Assembly (NCBI GenBank): GCA_017466455.1
Contig: JAFTUD010000035.1
Coordinates: 1 to 6,526 of the forward strand
DNA: 6,526 nucleotides
From: Clostridia bacterium
Lineage (GTDB): Bacteria > Bacillota_A > Clostridia > Oscillospirales > CAG-272
Reading direction: 5' to 3'
The notes beneath the pieces are model-generated. The model did not search any database and was not told where the DNA came from. It saw only the letters and a list, made by a program, of their open reading frames with translations. Shown here one piece after another: positions 1 to 5,300 of this stretch. Position numbers and translations under genes: made by a program. How positions within the stretch are numbered: the first letter of the stretch is position 1; each line of letters opens with the position of its first letter.

Positions 1-56
1 ATAATCATTTTTTCTTCAATTGTATACTTTTTAAATTTTTGTCCCTTTTTTGCCAT
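1..56 (-). CDS. Transposase N-terminus (IS3-type OrfA, helix-turn-helix), partial
   Basis: The minus strand from 56 starts ATG and reads MAKKGQKFKKYTIEEKMI before the window edge, 18 complete codons. A basic, Lys-rich start followed by a Tyr-x-x-Glu-Glu-Lys segment is the usual opening of the small helix-turn-helix OrfA of IS3-family elements, which binds the element ends and works with a downstream DDE integrase OrfB. A clear ribosome binding site, AGGAGG at 66-71, lies nine bases upstream. The family call rests on so few residues that any IS with a similar N-terminal helix-turn-helix is possible, but the flanking terminal repeat supports it. The catalytic part is not visible. Confidence 0.6.
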   Translation of the reverse strand, partial: MAKKGQKFKKYTIEEKMI

Positions 57-61
57 AATTA

Positions 62-99
62 AAAACCTCCTATGGTTTCATTATACCATAAGAGGTTTT
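62..99 (-). promoter_or_regulatory. Hairpin covering the transposase RBS, with a -10 box in its loop region
   Basis: Arms 62-76 and 85-99 are complementary over 15 positions. The only non-Watson-Crick pair (70 with 91) becomes a G-U wobble in minus-strand RNA. The arm near the gene contains the AGGAGG ribosome binding site, so a transcript carrying both arms would mask it. A perfect TATAAT on the minus strand (80-85) sits at the loop. A transcript starting from it would begin near 73 and lack the outer arm, leaving the site free. No good -35 box is seen at the expected place (103-108). This fits the known strategy by which insertion sequences avoid activation by read-through transcription. 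Confidence 0.6.
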
Positions 100-164
100 C
101 GTTTTTTGTTTTTTGTGAACTTTTTGGGGTTCACTTCATTTGGATAGCGTTTTTAAGTTCAAAA

Positions 165-1970
165 TTATTTCTTGAGTCTTGCCTCAAGTGCGCTAAGCTC
201 CTCATACATAGTAGCAGGAACTCTGTCACCAACCTGAGCATAGAACGCCTTAATGTTCTCAACATCCTCAAGCCATGATTCCTTATCAACGCTGAGAAGA
301 CCCTCAACTGTGTCAACAGTGATGTCATCAAGACCCTCAATGTTGATGTCCTTAGCGTAAGGAACATAACCGATAGCAGTCTCGCGAGCGTCAACCTTAT
401 CCTCACATCTTGCAAGAATCCAATCAAGCACTCTCATATTGTCGCCAAATCCCGGCCAAATGAAGTGACCCTCATCGTCGGTTCTGAACCAGTTAACATG
501 GAAAATCTTTGGAGCATTAGGAATCTTCTTGCCCATATCAAGCCAGTGCTGGAAGTAGTCACCCATGTTGTATCCAACGAATGGACGCATAGCCATCGGG
601 TCACGGCGAACAACGCCAACCGCACCTGCTGCCGCAGCAGTAGTCTCGGAAGCCATTATAGAGCCAACGAATGAGCCGTGCTGCCAGCCGAATGATTGAT
701 ATACAAGCGGAGCAGTCTTTGCACGACGGCCACCAAATACAATAGCAGAGATAGGAACACCTGCAGGATTGTCAAATTCCTTAGAAATGCAAGGACAGTT
801 CTTTGCAAGAGCAGTAAATCTTGAGTTAGGATGAGCCGCACTTGTGTTAACCTTATCCTTCTTGTCATACTTTGTCTTATCCCACTTTTCGCCCTTCCAG
901 TTGATGCAGTTGTCAGGAGCATTGTCATTAAGACCCTCCCACCAAACTGTGTTGTCATCAAGCACATGACCAACATTTGTGAAGATTGTATCTCTCATTG
1001 TTGTAGCAAGAGCGTTGGGGTTAGACTTGTTATTAGTACCGGGAGCAACACCGAAGAATCCGTTCTCAGGGTTGATAGCCCAAAGTCTGCCGTCCTTACC
1101 AACACGGAGCCAAGCAATATCATCACCTACGCACCATACCTTGTAGCCCTTTTCAGAGTAAGCCTTAGGAGGAATGAGCATAGCGAGGTTAGTCTTACCG
1201 CAAGCAGACGGGAAAGCAGCGCTGATGTACTTTGTATCGCCGTTAGGATATTCAACACCGAGAATGAGCATATGCTCAGCCATCCAGCCCTCTTGACGTC
1301 CGAGGTAGGAAGCAATTCTAAGCGCGAAGCACTTCTTTCCGAGAAGAACGTTTCCGCCGTAACCGGAGTTAACACTCCAAATTGTGTTGTCCTCAGGGAA
1401 GTGGCAGATGTATCTGTTTTCTTCATCAATGTTGCATCTTGCGTGAAGACCCTTAATAAAGCCCTCACCGTCACCCATAGCCTTAGCAACATGCGCGCCG
1501 GCACGAGTCATAATAAGCATGTTAAGTACAACATAGATAGAGTCAGTAAGCTCAATACCGTACTTAGCAAAGTCAGAGCCAACCTGTCCCATAGCGTAAG
1601 GGATTACATACATGGTTCTGCCCTTGTAAGAGTTCTTGTAAAGCTTTGAAAGCTTCTCATAGCATTCCTTAGGGTCCATCCAGTTATTAATATTACCTGC
1701 ATCTTCCTTTGTTCTTGTGCAGATAAATGTTCTTCCCTCTACACGCGCAACATCGTTGATAGCAGTTCTATGAAGATAGCAGTTAGGGAGAATTTCCTCA
1801 TTGAGCTTTTCAAGCTCGCCGGTTGAGCAGGCCTCATCACGAAGCGCCTGTGTTTGCTCCTCGCTACCGTCAATCCAAACAATCTTGTCAGGATTAACCA
1901 TTTCAGCCATTTCCTCAATCCAGTCAAGGATAAGCTTTGAATCTGTTAAAGCCTTGTTTTCAAATTTCAT
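165..1970 (-). CDS. pckG: Phosphoenolpyruvate carboxykinase, GTP-dependent (EC 4.1.1.32)
   Basis: This cytoplasmic enzyme interconverts oxaloacetate plus GTP and PEP plus CO2 plus GDP. The 601-residue length is normal for the GTP class. Visible signatures are the P-loop FPSACGKTNLAML at 253-265 with the reactive Cys257, the Mn-ligand region LLGKKCFALR (209-218, Lys213) with EHMLILG (His233), VGDDIAW (281-287), the INPENGFFGVAPGT block (299-312), AHPNSRF (379-385), FGGRR (412-416) and the guanine-site region PFVGYNMGDYF (463-473), followed by HVNWFRTDDEGHFIWPGFG (491-509). These match the GTP class and not the ATP class. The ATG is preceded by AAAGAGG at nine bases. In fermenting clostridia this enzyme often runs in the carboxylating direction to feed a malate/succinate branch; that role is inferred. 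It appears monocistronic, and no terminator is seen before the insertion sequence. Confidence 0.97.
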   Translation of the reverse strand: MKFENKALTDSKLILDWIEEMAEMVNPDKIVWIDGSEEQTQALRDEACSTGELEKLNEEILPNCYLHRTAINDVARVEGRTFICTRTKEDAGNINNWMDPKECYEKLSKLYKNSYKGRTMYVIPYAMGQVGSDFAKYGIELTDSIYVVLNMLIMTRAGAHVAKAMGDGEGFIKGLHARCNIDEENRYICHFPEDNTIWSVNSGYGGNVLLGKKCFALRIASYLGRQEGWMAEHMLILGVEYPNGDTKYISAAFPSACGKTNLAMLIPPKAYSEKGYKVWCVGDDIAWLRVGKDGRLWAINPENGFFGVAPGTNNKSNPNALATTMRDTIFTNVGHVLDDNTVWWEGLNDNAPDNCINWKGEKWDKTKYDKKDKVNTSAAHPNSRFTALAKNCPCISKEFDNPAGVPISAIVFGGRRAKTAPLVYQSFGWQHGSFVGSIMASETTAAAAGAVGVVRRDPMAMRPFVGYNMGDYFQHWLDMGKKIPNAPKIFHVNWFRTDDEGHFIWPGFGDNMRVLDWILARCEDKVDARETAIGYVPYAKDINIEGLDDITVDTVEGLLSVDKESWLEDVENIKAFYAQVGDRVPATMYEELSALEARLKK

Positions 1971-2010
1971 TTTGAAATACCTCTTTCATAAAAATATTTT
2001 TACTTAATAT

Positions 2011-2039
2011 AGTATACCAAAAAAATGCCCGCTTTGCAA
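2011..2039 (-). promoter_or_regulatory. Sigma-A-type promoter of pckG
   Basis: On the minus strand the -35 box is TTGCAA (2034-2039) and the -10 box is TATACT (2011-2016), separated by exactly 17 bases. Transcription would start near 2004, giving a leader of about 34 bases with the AAAGAGG ribosome binding site at 1980-1986. The promoter lies between the esterase stop codon (2093) and pckG, so pckG need not depend on the upstream gene. No convincing terminator is seen in the 53 bases separating the esterase stop from this promoter. Confidence 0.7.
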
Positions 2040-2092
2040 TACCTTTTTGATATATTTTAATGCCCAAAAGTAAATTTTTTCCAAACAAAATG

Positions 2093-3079
2093 TCAAAATG
2101 TGTTAATCACATCACATATCCGCTGGCTAAGAATGTCCTTTTCCCTCGGGTGAATGTCAATGTTATCGCATACATCACGGCAAATAACGGTTTTAACAAG
2201 CGGAATTTCATTTTGCGCCCGTAACTGCTCGGACTGTATTTTCTCCCACGCATAGCCCGCACGGTCAAGGTGGTCGGCAAGTTGAATAACAATAAACTTC
2301 ATCATATCATTCTTAAACTCTCTGCGCCAAGACAAAATCATAGTGCGTAGCATATCAAGATAAATATCCGCCTCGGCAACACTCGCATTACTCTCACCTT
2401 GATACCAAATCACGGAGGAGAAGACAAAGGGCGCAATTTTCGCCATCATATTATCCCAAAGCACACCGTCATCATTCCAAACAGGATACCACTCGTGGTC
2501 GGCAAACCTGTTTTCAATTTCAAATTCGGGAACAAGCGCATCCACCCTCGGCATCCAAGACTGAATTACCGACGCCCCTTGATAGCACGCAATAAGCCCA
2601 ATCCTGCGCTCACTTGTCGCAAGCGTGCTTGCAACATAATATCCAATAGCACTAAAATGTGGCGCATTCTCAAGTGAAAGTGGCACCCACCCGTCACGAC
2701 TTGAAAAATGCTCCTCACTAATCTCCATTCTGTCAACCGTAAATAGCCTTACATACTCATTCCCCTTGTAATTCTCCTTAGGCTCGGAGCTTTGCCAAAG
2801 CTTAAACTGCATATTTGACTGCCCACCAAGCAAAATTACATCACCAAAATACACACGCCTAAGATAGGAGTAGCACCCATCAAGCTCAACAATAATATCA
2901 TAAGGACCGCCATATGGCATAGCATCAAATTCAATAACCCACTCACCATTAGCCATACACTCCCTGCATACACCGTCAAGCGTAATTGCCACCCTGCCAT
3001 AGCCGTCGCCAAAAAAGCGAATAGTCGCATTCGCCTGAAGCACCATATCACTTGCAAAAATAGGATTTAATCTAACCAT
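2093..3079 (-). CDS. Sialate O-acetylesterase-like (SASA family, SGNH-type) carbohydrate esterase, cytoplasmic
   Basis: The 328-residue protein fits the SASA family, serine esterases that remove acetyl groups from sialic acid or plant polysaccharides such as xylan. Seen directly: an N-terminal beta segment with the family-like 'NPIFASDMVLQ' (5-15), the nucleophile block LLGGQSNMQF (83-92, Ser88), the conserved IWYQGESNA (224-232), and the C-terminal DIHP (308-311) that supplies the catalytic Asp and His. The protein stops soon after, so it lacks the C-terminal beta domain of the usual longer members. There is no signal peptide, so it should act inside the cell on imported acetylated sugars; this is inference. 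The ATG has an unusual all-G Shine-Dalgarno, GGGGGG at 3085-3090, five bases upstream. The real substrate cannot be read from sequence. Confidence 0.85.
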   Translation of the reverse strand: MVRLNPIFASDMVLQANATIRFFGDGYGRVAITLDGVCRECMANGEWVIEFDAMPYGGPYDIIVELDGCYSYLRRVYFGDVILLGGQSNMQFKLWQSSEPKENYKGNEYVRLFTVDRMEISEEHFSSRDGWVPLSLENAPHFSAIGYYVASTLATSERRIGLIACYQGASVIQSWMPRVDALVPEFEIENRFADHEWYPVWNDDGVLWDNMMAKIAPFVFSSVIWYQGESNASVAEADIYLDMLRTMILSWRREFKNDMMKFIVIQLADHLDRAGYAWEKIQSEQLRAQNEIPLVKTVICRDVCDNIDIHPREKDILSQRICDVINTF

Positions 3080-3116
3080 TTTGTCCCCCCGAGCCGATAA
3101 ATAATTTTATAATTAA

Positions 3117-3145
3117 ATTTTACTACATATTTTTTGAAAAATCAA
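3117..3145 (-). promoter_or_regulatory. Candidate promoter of the SASA esterase
   Basis: On the minus strand TTGATT (3140-3145) and TAAAAT (3117-3122) are separated by 17 bases. Each box has two mismatches or fewer to consensus. It lies in the 120-base divergent gap and would give a leader of about 30 bases. The gap is very AT-rich, so chance matches are likely. Confidence 0.4.
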
Positions 3146-3170
3146 CAAAAATGCTAAAAAATATGATAAT
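3142..3170 (+). promoter_or_regulatory. Candidate promoter of the CYTH gene
   Basis: TCAACA (3142-3147) and GATAAT (3165-3170) have 17-base spacing and would start transcription near 3177, just before the AAGGAG site (3187-3192) of the CYTH gene. The -35 match is weak. Its -35 overlaps that of the opposite candidate promoter, so the two directions could compete for RNA polymerase. Confidence 0.35.
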
Positions 3171-3199
3171 ATATAAGCAAGCCAAAAAGGAGATGCAAA

Positions 3200-3637
3200 A
3201 TGGAAATTGAAAGAAAGTTTTTAGTTGATAAAATCCCCTCACTTAACTCCCTCAAATCCCACGAAATCACCCAAGCCTATATCAGCGTAACCCCCGAGGT
3301 GCGTGTCCGTAAAAAGGGCGAAAAATACTACCGCACCGAAAAGGGCGAGGGCGCAATGATAAGAGAGGAAATTGAATACGAAATTTCAAAGGAGGAGTAC
3401 GAAAAGGGCGTAGAACTTTGCGAGGGAAGGCTCCTTGAAAAAACGAGATACTATATCCCCGACGCCCCCTATACAATAGAGCTTGATGTCTATCATGGCA
3501 AGCACGAGGGGCTTGTCGTTTGCGAAATCGAATTTGACACCGAGGAAAACGCCAATGCCTACACCCCCAAGCCATGGTTCGGCAAGGAAATCACCCACGA
3601 TATATCCTTCAGAAATAAAGTCCTCGCATCTAAATAA
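3200..3637 (+). CDS. CYTH domain protein (triphosphate tunnel metalloenzyme)
   Basis: CYTH proteins fold into a beta-barrel tunnel that binds a triphosphate and divalent metal; short bacterial members are mostly inorganic tripolyphosphatases, with thiamine triphosphatases and class IV adenylate cyclases as relatives. The 145-residue protein begins with the defining ExExK motif, Glu2-Ile-Glu4-Arg-Lys6. It then shows the expected alternating charged strands: VRVRKKG (34-40), the acidic strand EEIEYEI (56-62), the basic strand EKTRYYI (80-86), the metal-site strand IELDVY (93-98), CEIEF (108-112), and a C-terminal WFGKEITHD (126-134). The size is typical of stand-alone members. AAGGAG lies seven bases before the ATG. 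It has no signal peptide and stands alone on its strand. Tripolyphosphatase activity is the best guess, from family knowledge only. Confidence 0.9.
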   Translation: MEIERKFLVDKIPSLNSLKSHEITQAYISVTPEVRVRKKGEKYYRTEKGEGAMIREEIEYEISKEEYEKGVELCEGRLLEKTRYYIPDAPYTIELDVYHGKHEGLVVCEIEFDTEENANAYTPKPWFGKEITHDISFRNKVLASK

Positions 3638-3655
3638 ACAAAATCCCCCCCGCTA

Positions 3656-3684
3656 TGCGTGTTATCCTTAATGGAGAACACGCA
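3656..3684. repeat. Hairpin following the CYTH gene, joined to the repeat mosaic
   Basis: TGCGTGTT (3656-3663) and AACACGCA (3677-3684) form a perfect 8-bp stem, with TCC/GGA able to add three more pairs inside. There is no U-tract on the plus strand, so it is a poor intrinsic terminator. It ends exactly where the first ATGAATTG box begins, so it probably belongs to the mosaic. Confidence 0.5.
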
Positions 3685-3844
3685 ATGAATTGCAACCTTG
3701 CGGTTGCATGAATTGAAAGTCGTGCTTTCGTGAATTGCCTACGGCATGAATTGTGCCTTACGGCACATTGGTTGCAATTCAATTCATGGAGCGAAGCGAG
3801 AAATCATGGCGGAGCCAATTCATGATGCGTAAGCATCAATTCAT
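3685..3844. repeat. Palindromic mosaic: small hairpins separated by ATGAATTG / CAATTCAT boxes
   Basis: ATGAATTG occurs at 3685, 3708 and 3746, with a GTGAATTG variant at 3730. Its reverse complement CAATTCAT occurs at 3780, 3816 and 3837. Between the boxes lie short perfect stems: GCAACC/GGTTGC (3692-3707), GAAAG/CTTTC (3715-3729), TGCC/GGCA (3736-3746), GTGCC/GGCAC (3753-3766), TGGC/GCCA (3807-3817) and GATGC/GCATC (3824-3837). The stem sequences all differ, while several loops resemble one another (TTGC, TTAC, GTAA). The left half carries the box in one orientation and the right half in the other, so the halves pair: 3686-3697 and 3770-3781 match perfectly over 12 bp. GAGCGAAGCGAG at 3789-3800 is a perfect mirror sequence. 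The region has no coding sense. Confidence 0.85.
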
Positions 3845-3900
3845 TCAAAAAAACGAACAAGAGCAAGAATAGAAGGATTTATTTCCTTTTACTCTTGCTC
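3842..3900 (-). terminator. Probable terminator of the sigma/anti-sigma operon, possibly bidirectional
   Basis: Arms 3861-3877 and 3884-3900 pair over 17 positions with one mismatch and one wobble, around a six-base loop. On the minus strand the stem is followed, after seven bases, by seven Ts (3853-3847). On the plus strand only a weak TTTCT follows. Its place between convergent genes fits a shared terminator. The gap between stem and T-run makes it less than ideal. Confidence 0.55.
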
Positions 3901-3910
3901 TTTCTGCTTG

Positions 3911-3926
3911 CACTTTTGTCAAAGTG
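3911..3926. repeat. Small perfect hairpin between convergent genes
   Basis: CACTTT (3911-3916) and AAAGTG (3921-3926) form a 6-bp stem with a four-base loop. Neither strand has a T-run next to it. It may be an accessory part of the termination region or chance. Confidence 0.3.
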
Positions 3927-3945
3927 TCAATTCTCCGCTAAGGAT

Positions 3946-3971
3946 ATCGCCCTATCAACGGGGTGATTTTT
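3946..3971 (+). terminator. Candidate plus-strand terminator
   Basis: ATCGCCC (3946-3952) and GGGTGAT (3961-3967) form a 7-bp stem with one G-U pair in plus-strand RNA, directly followed by TTTTT (3967-3971). It would stop transcripts from the CYTH side just before they run antisense into the anti-sigma gene. In minus-strand RNA the same pair becomes an A-C mismatch, so the direction is plus. Confidence 0.4.
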
Positions 3972-3973
3972 CA

Positions 3974-4633
3974 TTATTCGCATTGAGAAAGTATACTATC
4001 AAGCATTTTCACCATTTCCTCGTGGCTAAATACCGAAGTATCATATCCAAAATGGTAATAGTAGCTCGGAGTTACCCACACAAGGTAGTACATATCATCT
4101 CCGTCATCGTGAATGCGGTAATATTCCTTCCCGTTGATAGCTACCGTTTCAAGATTGTGGTTTGATGTTCCCTTTACAACAGCCGTTCCGCGTATTGTGG
4201 ATTGACGAAAACTAACGACAATTCCGCTTTCATCACTCCATTCATAAGATATATGCCTTTTATCATCTGTAACAAATTTTCTTGTCAATTCAAATTTTTT
4301 GGGAACAGCTGGTAGGCGCGGATTTTCAACCGTTGCAGGTGCGTTTGGCGCGTAAATCTTAAAGTCCAAGCACTCACCCTCTTCACTAACCTCAACCCTA
4401 AAGTCATTTATTGCCACCGCTACAATAGCGCAAGCAATGATAACGGAAATAATTACGATAATCGCCACAGCAAGGCGCAAGGGAAGTCGCTTTGGCTTTT
4501 TCTGAATTTCGCATTCAAATTCCGTGTCAAGTGCTTTTGTTGTGTCTTCGCCCTCATTTTTTAGTAGGGCGATTTCCTTTTCGGCATCGGCGAAAAATGC
4601 ACTTTTTAATTCTTTTTTGAATTTTCTATTCAT
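3974..4633 (-). CDS. Putative membrane anti-sigma factor with a DUF4367-like extracellular domain
   Basis: From the ATG at 4633 the protein has 219 residues. The first ~50 are charged and cytoplasmic and would hold the sigma-binding part. One hydrophobic stretch of about 20 residues (LAVAIIVIISVIIACAIVAV, about 54-73) is the single membrane helix. The outer C-terminal part (about 100-219) has the DUF4367 pattern as I know it: Tyr/Phe-rich strands, 'VVSFRQ', 'VAINGKEYYRIHD', 'YYLVWVTPSYYYHFGY', then a final helix 'SHEEMVKMLDSI'. No zinc-binding HxxxCxxC is present, so it is not the classical ZAS type. It overlaps the sigma gene by eight bases (ATGAATAG), a sign of translational coupling. A GTG at 4642 would add three residues; ATG is preferred because GGTGA lies five bases upstream. 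The signal sensed is unknown. Confidence 0.75.
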   Translation of the reverse strand: MNRKFKKELKSAFFADAEKEIALLKNEGEDTTKALDTEFECEIQKKPKRLPLRLAVAIIVIISVIIACAIVAVAINDFRVEVSEEGECLDFKIYAPNAPATVENPRLPAVPKKFELTRKFVTDDKRHISYEWSDESGIVVSFRQSTIRGTAVVKGTSNHNLETVAINGKEYYRIHDDGDDMYYLVWVTPSYYYHFGYDTSVFSHEEMVKMLDSILSQCE

Positions 4634-5150
4634 ATAAATCACCGAACCTTTCTTTTATTTTTTTGGCAACAGAGCGAACACGAGAGGAAACTGTTTTTTT
4701 GTCAATTTCAAATATTTTGGCAACGCTTGATGACTTAATTCCTAAAATCACCCGCATTATGAAAACGCCACCCTCATTCTCAGGCAAGGAGTTTACAAAT
4801 TTTACTATGTCGTTGTAGATGATTTTTTTAACAGCTTCATCCTCGGCACTTTTTGAGGCGGGATTGATGGGTCTTGAAAAATAAAATTTATCCAACCCTT
4901 GGCGGGTCCTTGCTATTTGATGCTTCAAGCAAACAAGAAGATATAGGCGAGCCTCTTCTTCCTTTTTTGGAAAGGCGCTCGAAGAACCGAAAATGCACTT
5001 GAATACCTCTTGTACAACATCCTCGGCATCACCCTTATATTCTTCAAGGTGCTTTTTTGCATATCCAATCATCCAATTTTTGTTTGACTCATATGCTTTG
5101 CCTATGAGTGATGCTTTTGTATCATCGCTTTCCAAAGTAAAGAATATCAT
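4626..5150 (-). CDS. ECF-type RNA polymerase sigma factor (sigma-70 family)
   Basis: The 174-residue protein has the two-domain layout of extracytoplasmic-function sigma factors. Region 2 spans about 15-80 with the conserved DAEDVVQEVF at 41-50, used to bind core polymerase and the -10 element. A charged linker follows (about 85-110). Region 4 (about 115-170) ends in a helix-turn-helix, SSSVAKIFEIDKKTVSSRVR (140-159), for the -35 element. The turn 'VFIMRVILGIKSSSVAKIF' replaces the usual 'VIxLRxxEGLSxxEIA', a divergent but recognisable form. The gene leads an operon with the membrane anti-sigma gene, so it is presumably held inactive until an outside signal arrives. Its Shine-Dalgarno is a run of seven Gs (5158-5164), seven bases before the ATG. 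Its targets are not known. Confidence 0.85.
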   Translation of the reverse strand: MIFFTLESDDTKASLIGKAYESNKNWMIGYAKKHLEEYKGDAEDVVQEVFKCIFGSSSAFPKKEEEARLYLLVCLKHQIARTRQGLDKFYFSRPINPASKSAEDEAVKKIIYNDIVKFVNSLPENEGGVFIMRVILGIKSSSVAKIFEIDKKTVSSRVRSVAKKIKERFGDLYE

Positions 5151-5179
5151 ACTCGTTCCCCCCCTTGCTGTCGTTATTA

Positions 5180-5208
5180 ATTATAATTTTAACATTATTT
5201 TTTGTAAA
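5180..5208 (-). promoter_or_regulatory. Sigma-A-type promoter of the sigma/anti-sigma operon
   Basis: On the minus strand TTTACA (5203-5208, one mismatch to TTGACA) and a perfect TATAAT (5180-5185) are spaced by 17 bases. Transcription would start near 5173, about 22 bases before the ATG. This is a housekeeping-type promoter. I saw no clear ECF-type -35 (AAC-containing) promoter that would show self-activation. Confidence 0.7.
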
Positions 5209-5222
5209 AGGCAAGACTTTTG

Positions 5223-5252
5223 TTGACAAAGTAGATTTTTTTGTGATATACT
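5223..5252 (+). promoter_or_regulatory. Strong promoter of the small secreted protein gene
   Basis: A perfect TTGACA (5223-5228) and TATACT (5247-5252) are separated by 18 bases. A TG one base before the -10 (5244-5245) makes it an extended -10 promoter. Start of transcription would be near 5259, leaving a ~42-base leader with AAAGGA at 5286-5291. It sits back to back with the sigma operon promoter; the two -35 boxes are only 14 bases apart. Confidence 0.75.
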
Positions 5253-5300
5253 TTACTTAGCTATCGAGCAAAAAAATAGAATCTTAAAGGAAAATAAAAA

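Larger units (their letters stand above)
1..133 (-). mobile_element. End of an insertion sequence, probably IS3 family (IS150-like), cut by the window edge
   Basis: The stretch holds the start of a transposase-like reading frame, a hairpin over its ribosome binding site, and a terminal sequence that reads TGAACCCCAAAAAGTTCAC on the minus strand (115-133). Ends with a TG start and a CCCCAAAAAGTT core are typical of IS150-group IS3 elements, as I recall the family. The terminal repeat also contains a short palindrome, GTGAAC (115-120) with GTTCAC (129-134). On this reading the element boundary is at about 133, only 31 bases past the PEP carboxykinase stop codon. The other end lies outside the window, so neither the matching inverted repeat nor a target-site duplication can be checked. 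Confidence 0.6.

Noticed and set aside
831..1649. Open frame of 272 codons on the plus strand, antisense to pckG
   Set aside because: It lies wholly inside the confidently identified PEP carboxykinase gene, has no recognisable domain, and its Ser/Val/Leu-rich composition is what antisense frames of such genes give.
2021..2066. ATGCCC repeat before pckG (2025 and 2060) as a regulatory or terminator hairpin
   Set aside because: The two copies are direct, not inverted, so they do not form a stem, and two 6-mers are within chance expectation.
3685..3844. CRISPR array
   Set aside because: The repeated box is only 8 bases, the spacing is irregular (23, 22 and 16 bases on the left), the intervening pieces are hairpins, and the box changes orientation halfway. 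No cas gene is present.
3908..4165. Open frame of 85 codons on the plus strand
   Set aside because: It starts in the terminator region and continues antisense to the anti-sigma gene, without ribosome binding site or domain.
4634..4642. GTG start for the anti-sigma gene, adding three residues
   Set aside because: Possible, but the ATG at 4633 has a GGTGA site at five bases and gives the classical ATGAATAG overlap, so it is the better choice.
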